Part shown: positions 42,558 to 51,340 of the stretch, one piece after another | Position numbering within the stretch: the stretch's first letter is position 1 | Layout of the letters: the number at the start of each line of letters is the position of its first letter | Origin: Saprospiraceae bacterium | GTDB taxonomy: Bacteria; Bacteroidota; Bacteroidia; Chitinophagales; Saprospiraceae | Assembly: GCA_013214355.1 (NCBI GenBank) | Contig: JABSSL010000009.1 | Coordinates: forward strand, 62,001 to 126,000 | DNA: 64,000 nt | Reading direction: 5' to 3' | Notes under the pieces: model-generated | What the model was told of the DNA's origin: nothing | The model's input: only the letters and a program-made list of their open reading frames with translations | Databases searched by the model: none | Program-made: the position numbers and the translations under genes

Positions 42558-44960
42558 ATGTTATTCAACTACCTTAAGGTTGCCTTCCGCAATATTTTCC
42601 GCCAGAAGCTATATGCTATCATTAATATTTTTGGTTTGGCCATGGGCCTGGCTATCTGCCTACTGATTCTGTTATTTGTGAAGGACGAACTAAGCTATGA
42701 CAAGTATCATACGCGCGCCAACGATATCTATCGAATCGTTACCCAGTGGGGGTATGGGACAGACCGAGAAATAGAAACTCCCATTAATTCTTATCGGCTA
42801 GCGCCAGCCATAGAAACAGATTTTCCAGAATTAGAAGCGGTGGTGCGCTTTAGTCCATATGGTGGGCTGATCACTTACAATAATCAAGATTATCAAGAGG
42901 ATGAGTTGTTTTTAGTGGACGAGAACGTGTTTGAGGTCTTTGATTTCCCTTGGAAGGCAGGTGATCGTGCGACAGCCTTGGTGGAGCCTTTTACGGTGGC
43001 CATCTCGGAATCTACGGCTGAAAAATACTTCGGGACGGAAAACCCAATCGGGAAAGTGCTACAATGGAATGAGGACAATGAATTACGCGTTACCGGCGTC
43101 TTTGAAGATTTTGCCCCTAATAATCATATGATCGTAGACCTTTTTGTTTCCATGTCTACTGGCAAGCAGGTTTTCAATCAATTGGTCTTGAATAATTGGG
43201 GCGAGGGTTCTCAATATACCTATATACTTCTACCAGAAGGTACCAACCCAGAGACCATTAATGATCGCCTTCCTGATTTTATAGAGAAAAACCTAGGGGA
43301 AGGCCGTTCCGAACGTGTCAACCTATATTTGCAACCACTGACCGACATTCACTTACATTCCAATCTAGGAGGTGAAATCCGAGCCAATAGCGATATCCGA
43401 TATATTTACATCTCATCCGCCATTGCGCTATTCATTATTTTGATCGCTTGTATCAATTATATGAATCTATCTACTGCTCGTTCCATCAAAAGGGCGAAAG
43501 AAATTGGGGTGCGGAAAACCCTGGGAGCACCTCGCTGGGCTTTGGTAAAGCAATTCCTCTCAGAATCTACCTTGATAGCCGTTATCGCTTTCTTTTTGGC
43601 CATTGGATTGGTTTGGATATCCCTCCCTGCATTTAATGCTTTTGTAGAAAAAGGACTAAGTATAAATCCACTGAAAATCCCCAATCTTTATGGAATATTC
43701 ATTGCAATTACCTTACTGATTGGTCTCTTGGCGGGCAGTTATCCAGCGCTTTACCTATCCAGCTTTGAAGCGGTAAGCGTATTTCAGGAAAAGGTCAAAA
43801 AAGGTACTTTCAGCGCCTGGCTTCGGAAAGGACTAGTGGTATTCCAGTTCTGTATATCCACCGTTTTGATTGTGGGTACTTTGGTGATCTATCAACAATG
43901 GGATTTCCTGAGAAATAAAGATCTCGGCTATAACAAAGAGAATTTACTGCTTGTTCCTATCCCTTCCTTGCCGCAATATGAATCCTTAAAAGGACAATTG
44001 GAGCAAAATCCGGATATCCTGAGTGTCACAGCATCTAATAAGCGTTTGACCAATCGCTTAAGTAGTAATCTCGGATTTAAAGCAGAGGGGTATGAACCCA
44101 GTCCACAGGATCGTACCAGTATTAAGATTGTGACGGTAGATGAAGATTTTATGAAAACCATTGAAGCTGATTTTATGGCGGGGCGCGATTTCTCAGATGC
44201 CTTTGGTAGTGATGATACAGAGGCTTTTATTTTGAATGAAACAGCGGTGAAGATGATTGGTTGGGCAGATGACCCAATCGGCAAATGGTTTGAAACGAGT
44301 GAGTACAATGATGGGACATGGCTTAAGCGGACGGGTAAGATTGTGGGCGTGGTGGAAGACTTTAATATGGAATCTTTGTACAATAAGGTAGAGCCAGTGG
44401 TATACTATATATCCAAAAGCTGGTTAAACTGGATGACCTTGCGCATCAATGGCAGTCGAACACCTGCGACGATTGATTATGTAAAAGATAAATGGGTACA
44501 ATATGGCTCCGAAGAGGCTTTTGATTATACCTTCTTGGACGATCGCATTGATCAATTGTACGAAGGAGAAGAGCGTTATTTCAAGTTGTTTGTAGCTTGC
44601 ACGATCTTAGCAATTTTCATTGCTAGTTTAGGGATTTTCGGGCTTTCTGCCTTTACTGCGGAACAGCGTCGTAAGGAGATTGGCATTCGGAAGGTCTTTG
44701 GCGCATCGATCAATAATCTGGTGATGCTACTTTCTAAAGAGTTCACTTGGCTGGTCGTAATCGGTTTTGGATTGGCTATACCCGTATCCTACTACATGAT
44801 GTCTCTCTGGCTTGCCGATTTCATTTATCGAATTGATGTGGGCTTCCTCCCATTCTTGGTGGCAGGTATTTTGGCACTCACGATTGCCTGGTTGACGGTG
44901 AGCTTTCAATCTGTACGTGCTGCCTTTGAAAACCCGATCAACAGCCTTCATTACGAGTAA
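42558..44960 (+). CDS. ABC transporter permease, FtsX/MacB-like
   Basis: 800 residues from the ATG at 42558 (the family consensus start, MLFNYLKVAFRNIFRQK); an ATG 29 codons upstream would add a non-family tail. Layout: first transmembrane helix (about 20-42), MacB-type periplasmic core, three helices with KRAKEIGVRKTLGAPRWALVKQFLSES, a second periplasmic core, and three C-terminal helices with RRKEIGIRKVFGAS. The duplicated EIG(V/I)RK motif is the cytoplasmic coupling element. The Bacteroidetes 8-helix family often occurs without an adjacent ATPase, as here. It probably extrudes a peptide or lipid or moves envelope material; substrate unknown. Confidence 0.9.
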   Translation: MLFNYLKVAFRNIFRQKLYAIINIFGLAMGLAICLLILLFVKDELSYDKYHTRANDIYRIVTQWGYGTDREIETPINSYRLAPAIETDFPELEAVVRFSPYGGLITYNNQDYQEDELFLVDENVFEVFDFPWKAGDRATALVEPFTVAISESTAEKYFGTENPIGKVLQWNEDNELRVTGVFEDFAPNNHMIVDLFVSMSTGKQVFNQLVLNNWGEGSQYTYILLPEGTNPETINDRLPDFIEKNLGEGRSERVNLYLQPLTDIHLHSNLGGEIRANSDIRYIYISSAIALFIILIACINYMNLSTARSIKRAKEIGVRKTLGAPRWALVKQFLSESTLIAVIAFFLAIGLVWISLPAFNAFVEKGLSINPLKIPNLYGIFIAITLLIGLLAGSYPALYLSSFEAVSVFQEKVKKGTFSAWLRKGLVVFQFCISTVLIVGTLVIYQQWDFLRNKDLGYNKENLLLVPIPSLPQYESLKGQLEQNPDILSVTASNKRLTNRLSSNLGFKAEGYEPSPQDRTSIKIVTVDEDFMKTIEADFMAGRDFSDAFGSDDTEAFILNETAVKMIGWADDPIGKWFETSEYNDGTWLKRTGKIVGVVEDFNMESLYNKVEPVVYYISKSWLNWMTLRINGSRTPATIDYVKDKWVQYGSEEAFDYTFLDDRIDQLYEGEERYFKLFVACTILAIFIASLGIFGLSAFTAEQRRKEIGIRKVFGASINNLVMLLSKEFTWLVVIGFGLAIPVSYYMMSLWLADFIYRIDVGFLPFLVAGILALTIAWLTVSFQSVRAAFENPINSLHYE

Positions 44961-45055
44961 TGGGGTTTCCTTCGGCGGACTTAGGTCGAAGGAATCTAAA
45001 TATTTGACGATTTAAGTTGCATCCCCTTAACAGGCTGCTTAATTTAGTGGAGTCT

Positions 45056-45110
45056 TTTGGAGGAGGTATTCGATGCTATCCATCAAACCCTCCGCCAAAT
45101 CTTAATTTTG
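45056..45110 (+). promoter_or_regulatory. Hairpin and predicted -7 element before the DUF4870-like gene
   Basis: TTTGGAGGAGG (45056-45066) faces CCTCCGCCAAA (45089-45099) with one mismatch, possibly terminating the permease transcript. Directly after it TAATTTTG (45103-45110) matches TAnnTTTG, giving a leader of about 10 bases for the gene at 45127. No -33 TTTG was found. Confidence 0.5.
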
Positions 45111-45126
45111 CTAAAAATTAATACCG

Positions 45127-45471
45127 ATGTCAGATAATCCGTTTGCTAGTATTGACGACAAGTTACTGGGGATCATTAGCTACATCACTCCAATCGGATT
45201 GATTGTTGCCGTAATTGGGAATAAAGATCGAGGATCTGGATACGTTTCTTTTCATGTCCGACAAGCACTTGGGATCTTTGCGCTGAGTATGTTGGCTTGG
45301 CTGGTACGCAATATGTTTTTCTTCTTTATATTAAGTACTATGACCAGTGCGGCCTTGAGCTTAGCGGCTTTTGTCCTTTGGATCATTGCCTTGGTTGGAG
45401 CTGCGCAAGAACAGACTAATCCTGTGCCAGTGGTGGGAGAATACTTCCAAGACTGGTTCCGCAACATGTAG
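45127..45471 (+). CDS. DUF4870-like small membrane protein
   Basis: 114 residues. A short hydrophilic start (DDKLLGIISYITPIGLIVAVI), the motif SGYVSFHVRQALGIF, and three to four hydrophobic helices match the DUF4870/Tic20-like family of small inner-membrane proteins. No function is established for most members. Next gene begins nine bases downstream on the same strand, suggesting co-transcription with the acetyltransferase. Confidence 0.75.
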   Translation: MSDNPFASIDDKLLGIISYITPIGLIVAVIGNKDRGSGYVSFHVRQALGIFALSMLAWLVRNMFFFFILSTMTSAALSLAAFVLWIIALVGAAQEQTNPVPVVGEYFQDWFRNM

Positions 45472-45480
45472 TTTCTAGCT

Positions 45481-45945
45481 ATGAAAGAAGCCTTGCACTT
45501 TCGGGCTGCCACACCGGCAGATGTACCGCTCATCGTAGAAATGCTAGCTGCGGATAAACTAGGTGCTTTACGTGAGCAATTCGAAGACCCACTGCCTGAT
45601 GCCTATTGGGATGCCTTCAAGGCTATAGACCAGGACCCTAATCATGAATTAATGGTGGTGGAGATGGAAGGAGAGGTGATCGGCTGTTTACAATTGAGCT
45701 TTTTACCTTATCTCACGTATAAAGGTGGCTGGCGTGCGCAAATTGAAGCGGTCAGAATCCGTTTGGACAAACGAAGTTTGGGTTTAGGTAAGCAGTTCTT
45801 TACTTGGGCCATCGCAAGAGCTAAGGCCAGAGGTGCGCATGTCCTTCAGCTAACATCTGATAAGAAAAGGCCGGACGCTATTCGATTCTACGAGAGTTTG
45901 GGCTTCATTGCCAGTCACGAAGGCTTTAAGCTTCACTTTCGCTAA
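45481..45945 (+). CDS. GNAT family N-acetyltransferase
   Basis: 154 residues with the GNAT fold order: N-terminal FRAATPADVPLIVEML, central strand MVVEMEGEVIGCLQLSFLP, then the acetyl-CoA-binding segment QIEAVRIRLDKRSLGLGKQFFTWAI, and a final RPDAIRFYESLGF. It resembles small-molecule acetyltransferases of the aminoalkyl/polyamine type, but the substrate cannot be read. Nine bases downstream of a membrane protein gene. Confidence 0.88.
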   Translation: MKEALHFRAATPADVPLIVEMLAADKLGALREQFEDPLPDAYWDAFKAIDQDPNHELMVVEMEGEVIGCLQLSFLPYLTYKGGWRAQIEAVRIRLDKRSLGLGKQFFTWAIARAKARGAHVLQLTSDKKRPDAIRFYESLGFIASHEGFKLHFR

Positions 45946-45953
45946 GTGCGACC

Positions 45954-46352
45954 TTAGCTTTCATGAAACCAAAATTTACCTTTCCCATCTGGGCTACCAT
46001 TATAATTCACGGTAATTTCTTGCCCGGCCTCAATTTTCATGAGGGCGAAGAAACTCATGGTCTGTCCTTCAAAATCTGGCCTATATTCCGCATTGGGCTT
46101 AAAGGAGTGATTGTAGATGGAGCCGTTTCCCAGGATTAGGGCTGCCTGTTGATCCTGTAAGCCCCAGATGAAGTAATAATCGTGAATAATCGTCTTATCC
46201 AAGAGATCTCGCTCAGCGCCTGGGATCACCAAAACCGGAGCTATTTCAATAATTGACCCTTTTTCTATAGGACTGGATGAGAACACACCACGTCCACCCA
46301 ACTCACTGTCCGTGATGTACAAGGACGGGATTTGCTGCATATACTGTAGCAT
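45954..46352 (-). CDS. SET domain protein
   Basis: 132 residues. SET-type methyltransferase signatures: GRGVFSSSPIEKGSIIE at the start, NGSIYNHSFKPNAEY (the NHxxxPN core motif) and MKIEAGQEITVNYNG near the end (the ELTxxY-like motif). This is the compact form without pre- and post-SET regions. Bacterial SET proteins methylate lysines of unknown partners. It converges on the acetyltransferase gene, with eight bases between. Confidence 0.85.
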   Translation of the reverse strand: MLQYMQQIPSLYITDSELGGRGVFSSSPIEKGSIIEIAPVLVIPGAERDLLDKTIIHDYYFIWGLQDQQAALILGNGSIYNHSFKPNAEYRPDFEGQTMSFFALMKIEAGQEITVNYNGSPDGKGKFWFHES

Positions 46353-46500
46353 TGATTCTATGCAGTTTACAAATGTTTTGTTGGAAAAGCAAATGGGCGT
46401 GGCAGGCTGGGGAGAGATGTTGATGATAAGCTGTCAAAGCCAGGCAGGCACCGAAGATCGGCTTGGAGGGAGATTCCACTGTTGATCTTGCCCTTCTTCC

Positions 46501-46567
46501 TTGCAGGTGTTTTCATCTACTGGGCCACCGCGCTTTCCCCTGCCGTTGCAGGTGTTATCACCTGCGA
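46501..46567. repeat. Repeated TTGCAGGTGTT motif, second copy forming a hairpin
   Basis: TTGCAGGTGTT occurs at about 46501 and 46547. In the second copy GCAGGTG (46548-46554) pairs perfectly with CACCTGC (46559-46565) around TTAT. It lies in the 287-base spacer 46353-46639, which otherwise has no recognised gene. It may be part of a dispersed extragenic palindrome. Confidence 0.45.
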
Positions 46568-46639
46568 CCTCTTGGCTCCTGGGTTTCCCGGATGGATGTT
46601 GGTGAAAACGCCGAATATCAGTCTGGGGATTTAGCTCCG

Positions 46640-47743
46640 CTACCTCACCTCTTCTAGCTTCCCGGACTCACAAGCCCGGAAAATCGCCTCAATGATCCGG
46701 AGATCCTTCAAGCCTTCTTCTCCCTTAGCAATGCTTCGTTTCCCCGCTTTAATCGACTCCGCAAACTCATCCATTTGGGCAATCTGCTGATAGGGTGGGG
46801 TGGCGAAGTGCATCGGTCCATCGCTGGTTTGTCCGGCGGCGCCCACGGCGTTGAAAGCGGGCTTGAGCTCGACCCAGCCACGTTGAGCGGAAGCGTACAG
46901 GCGGTCGACATAGGTGGAGTAGGAGGTACTGTGGTTAGAGATAGCACCAGAGGGGAAATGCATTTGCCAACTGACGGTCTCGTAGATACCTTTAAATATG
47001 TCTTTTTGCATCGTATAGCCTTGGGCAGTCACGTGCGTAGGCAGTTCACCCAACATCATTCTAGCCCCCTGCATGGCATATAAGCCGAGATCCACGAGCG
47101 CGCCACCGCCTCCTTTCTCCTTGTTGAGACGCCAGGATTCGGGATTGGCCATGGAGAAGCCCAGACTAGCTTCGATGAGATTGATTTTACCATAGACTTG
47201 CTCCTGACCCATCCGGTGAGCATCCAGATGGAAGGGCTCGAAATACAATCGGTAGCCGACTTGTAGTTGTACGCCTGCGGCTTTGCAGGCATCGACCATG
47301 CGCTGACCTTCCTCAACGGACATGGCCATGGGTTTTTCACAAATCACATGCTTACCTGCCTTCGCAGCACGGATAGTGTATTCTGCATGCAGAAAGTTGG
47401 GAAGAACCACATAGATGATGTCGATCTCATCGTTTTTGGCGATCTGATCGAAGGTGTCATAATTATAGACACTACTTGGGTCTAAATCATAGTCCTTTTG
47501 CCACTTTTCGGCTTTACTAGGCGTTCCCGTGACGATGCCTTTGAGTTCACAATGGCGGGTGTGCTGTAGCGCGGGTGCTAGCTGGCGAGTGCTGTAATTG
47601 CCGAGGCCCACTAGAGCGATACCTAGTTTTTTATCTATCGGATTTTGGCAGCTTACGGCGGCAGGCAAGAGCATGCCAGCCGTGGCAGCCATGCCAGTCT
47701 TTAAAGCAGTTCTTCGGTGCATAGTAAATGGGTTCTTCGACAA
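46640..47743 (-). CDS. Gfo/Idh/MocA family oxidoreductase with Tat-type signal
   Basis: 367 residues. The N-terminus carries a twin-arginine motif (HRRTALK) and a hydrophobic segment ending in a possible lipobox, AVSC, so the enzyme is exported folded. An NAD(P)-binding Rossmann domain follows (LGIALVGLGNYS, then the hallmark AGKHVICEKPMAMS, about residues 40-160) and a C-terminal substrate-binding domain with GGGALVDLGLYAMQGARMM. Such enzymes oxidise or reduce sugars or inositols, like glucose-fructose oxidoreductase, using a tightly bound cofactor. The substrate is unknown; no sugar operon adjoins. Confidence 0.88.
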   Translation of the reverse strand: MSKNPFTMHRRTALKTGMAATAGMLLPAAVSCQNPIDKKLGIALVGLGNYSTRQLAPALQHTRHCELKGIVTGTPSKAEKWQKDYDLDPSSVYNYDTFDQIAKNDEIDIIYVVLPNFLHAEYTIRAAKAGKHVICEKPMAMSVEEGQRMVDACKAAGVQLQVGYRLYFEPFHLDAHRMGQEQVYGKINLIEASLGFSMANPESWRLNKEKGGGGALVDLGLYAMQGARMMLGELPTHVTAQGYTMQKDIFKGIYETVSWQMHFPSGAISNHSTSYSTYVDRLYASAQRGWVELKPAFNAVGAAGQTSDGPMHFATPPYQQIAQMDEFAESIKAGKRSIAKGEEGLKDLRIIEAIFRACESGKLEEVR

Positions 47744-47782
47744 ATCTCTGTAAATAGCAATCTACTGAAATTGTCTAAAAAG

Positions 47783-49174
47783 TTAACTTTCCTGCAGGAG
47801 GTTGAGCATCCATTCGGAAAGGATCTCCACAATATCTTTATTGAAATTCTGCGTCATGTACTGGCGATTGAAAGCTCCAGAATTACGCATCTCTATATAT
47901 TCCTCCATCGAAGGTACCCTGGCGAAGGCATGTTCGGTTTCAGGAATAATCATATACTGACCTTTTCCTGGGTGATAGGTGTTTACCAATGCGGCAATGT
48001 TCTTCGCAGCCTCTCCGCTAATGGCTTGAAGATCATATTCGCCATACAGTGCCAATGTGTGTACGCCGGCCTCTTTCCAGGCTTTCGCTTGATTGTGGTC
48101 GTTGAGATTTTGCCAGAAGGTATAGTGACGTCCAAAGAGGCGGTCGTTTTCAAAGGCCATAGTGCCATTTTGCATCAATGCTAGATAATCCGGATTTTGA
48201 GCCAACTCCGTTGGGCTTTTCTTCATCAAGAAAAATTCTGCAAGAAGTGGGGCCACCGCTCTAGTGTTGGCATCTAAACGGATAAAATCATCCCCTCTTT
48301 TAATGGCTTGCTCCCGATGTACTTCATGCATGTATTCATGCCAAGATTTGAGCACAGTTCCATAGACTATCACGCCTTTGGGGTGGTGCTTGGCAGCAAG
48401 GATAGGGGCTGTTATACCCCCTAAAGAATGACCAAAATAGAAGATGTTCTCATGGTCAATGAACTTGTATTTCTTCAGCTCACCCAAGGCGGTATCAAAA
48501 GCAGCTAATTCTTGGTCATAGTCAATACTTTCACAATCTAGGGAACCATTACTGTCGCCCACACCGGGTTTCTCTACCCGATACACGGCATAGCCTTTTT
48601 CCACCAGACCATCTACCATCCTGCGGACGGGTCCGGCATTGTCATAATAAGCATCGATGGAGCCACAGTCAAAGCCTTGCATAAATACAACTAATGGGAA
48701 ATGACCATCTGCTTTGGGTTTGTGCAAGATAGATCTCAGCATGCCATCCTCAAAAGGTACAGCATCGTATACGATCTGTCCTACCTCCGATTTTTCAAAA
48801 GGTTTTCCCTTGACTCTACCAGAAAGGGTTTGGTGTTTCCCTTTCCTCCAGACGTCTACTTTAATCTTCTGATCAGCTACAAAAGTGCTCGCCAATTGTA
48901 CGGCCTTTGCTGTGTTTTCAATGGGCTCTTCGTTAATTCTGAACACAATGTCTCCAGCTTTTAATCCAATACTTGCTGCGGTAGTGTTCGGAATTACGCG
49001 TTGTAGGTAGGTGCCTTTTTGTGAGGGGGCCTGAGTTTGCAATTGAATGTCCTTGGAAACGGGGCCTAGAAGCGCACCAAGCGAGCCTTTTCGAGCCAAT
49101 TCCTGACTATTCATGTTGAAGGGTAAGGATAGTAAGAGCACTATCCATAAGGTGGTTACATTCTTACATTTCAT
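47783..49174 (-). CDS. Secreted PDZ domain-alpha/beta hydrolase
   Basis: 463 residues from the ATG at 49174, where a signal peptide begins (ends NMNSQ). A PDZ-like module at about residues 60-125 (VIPNTTAASIGLKAGDIVFRIN) is followed by an alpha/beta hydrolase of the dienelactone/acyl-peptidase type: FPLVVFMQGFDCGS (oxyanion region), nucleophile Ser in FYFGHSLGG, acid Asp in LYGEYDLQA and His in ETEHAFA. All triad residues are present. PDZ domains usually bind C-terminal tails; the fusion with a hydrolase is uncommon and suggests action on peptides or esters bound by the PDZ module. Substrate unknown. Confidence 0.85.
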   Translation of the reverse strand: MKCKNVTTLWIVLLLSLPFNMNSQELARKGSLGALLGPVSKDIQLQTQAPSQKGTYLQRVIPNTTAASIGLKAGDIVFRINEEPIENTAKAVQLASTFVADQKIKVDVWRKGKHQTLSGRVKGKPFEKSEVGQIVYDAVPFEDGMLRSILHKPKADGHFPLVVFMQGFDCGSIDAYYDNAGPVRRMVDGLVEKGYAVYRVEKPGVGDSNGSLDCESIDYDQELAAFDTALGELKKYKFIDHENIFYFGHSLGGITAPILAAKHHPKGVIVYGTVLKSWHEYMHEVHREQAIKRGDDFIRLDANTRAVAPLLAEFFLMKKSPTELAQNPDYLALMQNGTMAFENDRLFGRHYTFWQNLNDHNQAKAWKEAGVHTLALYGEYDLQAISGEAAKNIAALVNTYHPGKGQYMIIPETEHAFARVPSMEEYIEMRNSGAFNRQYMTQNFNKDIVEILSEWMLNLLQES

Positions 49175-49376
49175 GTCGGGTCCATTTAGTTGGAGCTGTG
49201 GCAGCATGCTGTTCACAACTTCCTTTCATAAGATATCATAATACAAACTCCTATTGGAGGAGTAAATTGCTAATTAACACTAAGATTGTCAAGTAGTGTA
49301 GATGTGCTTTAGTATACGGTAGACCTAAAGTAGATATAGGTAGGAGGAGCTATCCTATGGTTTCCTACTATTGAAC

Positions 49377-50342
49377 TTAGATTGGAATCTGCTGGCTACG
49401 GCGATATTCTTTTAGTGCTGATCGGTAGGCGGATAGTTTAGCATTAAACTCTGCCAGTGTATTGGTGTGCTTAATCTGATGGTAATACTTTATCTGGGGG
49501 ACCAACTTCCTTAGATTGAAGGCCCAGTAAATGGTCATTAAAGGGTTAATCCAGAGGTGACTACCAGTGGTTCTTTGGGTCCGATGGTAGTCTCCGTATT
49601 CTCCGTCTAAGGCACTGATGATGGAATTTGAGACAATGCTTTCCATGCCGGGCATGCGTTGGTTGGCATATTCTACAGCATTGGCGTAGAGCTGGCCTTC
49701 CTCCATCTCTCTCAGTAATTGGAAAAGGCCAAGGTAAGCCCCGGTTTCAGATAGCTTGGCTACGTTTTCTAGAAACCGAAAATGAGAAACTCCGTGAAAG
49801 TGATCCACCCCAAAACCTAAATTGACTAGAAATTGCTTTTTGATTCCGGTACGGTATACCGCAGCCATAGAACAAATATCTTCCTGGGGTGTGCCTAGAC
49901 CTTCCTCATCACCAAACATGAGACTATCGGTTCCTCCATCTATAAGTAGTACCGTATCTATTTCATGTGTTTTGATGAGATAATGATAGGCATCCCGGAG
50001 TGGTGCTACCCCGGTACGTTCAAAGCCGTACACCTTGGCATCGTAGCCCTGAATCTGGAGCCACGCCTTGAGGTATTTCTCCGGAAAGTAGTTTCTGCCA
50101 GAAAGATCTTGGTCTTTTGCCTGAATTTCATAACAATAAGGGTAAACCTGATGGGCAGTCGTACGGCTCAACCAGGTAAAGGCAAAATTGCTAATGATTA
50201 CCTTTTTACCTTGTTTTACTAGGTTTAGATAAAGTGGAATCCCACAGAAGATATCAAAACCACCACCCGCTCCAGCTAGGAGAATGGTTTGACTATCCGA
50301 AAGTTGCTGGAAAAAGGGTATCTGATCGAGTTTGTAGTTCAT
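49377..50342 (-). CDS. DUF1152 family protein
   Basis: 321 residues, cytoplasmic. Features of DUF1152: a glycine-rich early motif LLAGAGGGFDIFCGIPLY (possibly nucleotide-binding), VLLIDGGTDSLMFGDEEGLGTPQED in the centre (given in pieces by position about 140-165) and LGFGVDHFHGVSH. Members occur in archaea and bacteria without a known function. The conserved Asp and His residues hint at a metal- or nucleotide-dependent enzyme, which is inference. No operon partner; the next gene upstream is 168 bases away. Confidence 0.85.
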   Translation of the reverse strand: MNYKLDQIPFFQQLSDSQTILLAGAGGGFDIFCGIPLYLNLVKQGKKVIISNFAFTWLSRTTAHQVYPYCYEIQAKDQDLSGRNYFPEKYLKAWLQIQGYDAKVYGFERTGVAPLRDAYHYLIKTHEIDTVLLIDGGTDSLMFGDEEGLGTPQEDICSMAAVYRTGIKKQFLVNLGFGVDHFHGVSHFRFLENVAKLSETGAYLGLFQLLREMEEGQLYANAVEYANQRMPGMESIVSNSIISALDGEYGDYHRTQRTTGSHLWINPLMTIYWAFNLRKLVPQIKYYHQIKHTNTLAEFNAKLSAYRSALKEYRRSQQIPI

Positions 50343-50510
50343 GCCAAGGCTTTATCAAGCGTATCTCAAAACCATACCTCAAGCTGTTGGGGACTCTTCC
50401 AAAGCATTATTTCTTTGAAAAAGGGTTGAGATCGGCTCTATCTATCAATGCTTATCCAACTTCTGCCTTGGCGCATTAGTTCCCTATTGGTAGGACAGCC
50501 GAAAAGGTAT

Positions 50511-51110
50511 TTATTGATCCACAATGCAAAAGGTGCCCGCCAGCTTGTCATGCATACCTTGTTTTTTAATATCAAAAACCAGACTACCCACCAGAACGAT
50601 GAAGACGAAACCATAAAAATTACTCAAACCGGCCAAGGGAGCCTTTTGGACTACATAGCCAATTTGCATGAAATCGGTTACCTCTGGAAATTCAGGAGAA
50701 AAGAACAGATAAATGTTCGACACTAGCGAGAAAATAAAGCTTATCGCCCAGGGGAAATACCGCTTAAATGCCTGGTCAATGGAAATGTCATTCAGATGCT
50801 CATCTACGAGTTTTATGCCGAGGAAGCTTTTTCCAAATGTCGCACTCCTTTTCCATTCGAAGTAGGGTTTGTAAAGGGCAGATGCGGTGGTGAGCAGTAG
50901 CATGATACCCAGATTCTTGATGTTCAATGTATTGTATAAGCTCAGTACCATGATCGGAAACAAGATCATAAAGTCTACCAACTGAGCACCTAGGCGCTGC
51001 CAAAAGGTGGCTAATTGCGCCTGTTCGATCGATGGTTGTTCATCAGAAAAAAAGTCGCTATCTATGATTGGATCTTCCATGTCATTCAAGTTTATCTGGG
51101 TCTCAGACAA
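50511..51110 (-). CDS. RDD family membrane protein
   Basis: 199 residues with an acidic N-terminal tail (about 35 residues), then four hydrophobic helices. The RDD motif region appears as FWQRLGAQLVDFMILFP (Arg and Asp of the first helix) and a second conserved segment RSATFGKSFLGIKLVDE. RDD proteins are small inner-membrane proteins; a few act as ion or Na+/H+ antiporters, most are uncharacterised. Monocistronic as far as can be seen. Confidence 0.85.
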   Translation of the reverse strand: MSETQINLNDMEDPIIDSDFFSDEQPSIEQAQLATFWQRLGAQLVDFMILFPIMVLSLYNTLNIKNLGIMLLLTTASALYKPYFEWKRSATFGKSFLGIKLVDEHLNDISIDQAFKRYFPWAISFIFSLVSNIYLFFSPEFPEVTDFMQIGYVVQKAPLAGLSNFYGFVFIVLVGSLVFDIKKQGMHDKLAGTFCIVDQ

Positions 51111-51340
51111 TTTTTGTGCTTTAGAGTCAACCCTTTAACTACAGGCCTTGCTGCCTTTGGGCGCAATTCCCTATCTAAAGCGTGACCAGTCAAGCTAGCT
51201 AGATAGACCTGTCCGGCTGACCAGACGGGACCGCAAAGATTCCCAGAGAAGGGTTTATCTGCCACGTGCAAACTAAAACATTTTGGCCAAATAGAAGTTT
51301 AGATTTAGATCTTTACTTGTCTTGCTACTCAATTTTCTCT

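Noticed and set aside
46463-46657. 64-codon plus-strand frame
   Set aside because: Cys/His/Arg-rich product comes from the repeated GCAGGTG sequence and GC-rich spacer; it overlaps the end of the oxidoreductase gene.
49217-49376. CAAGTAGTGTAGATG as a possible second end of the foldback element
   Set aside because: Only eight bases resemble the terminal repeat and there is no inverted partner nearby.
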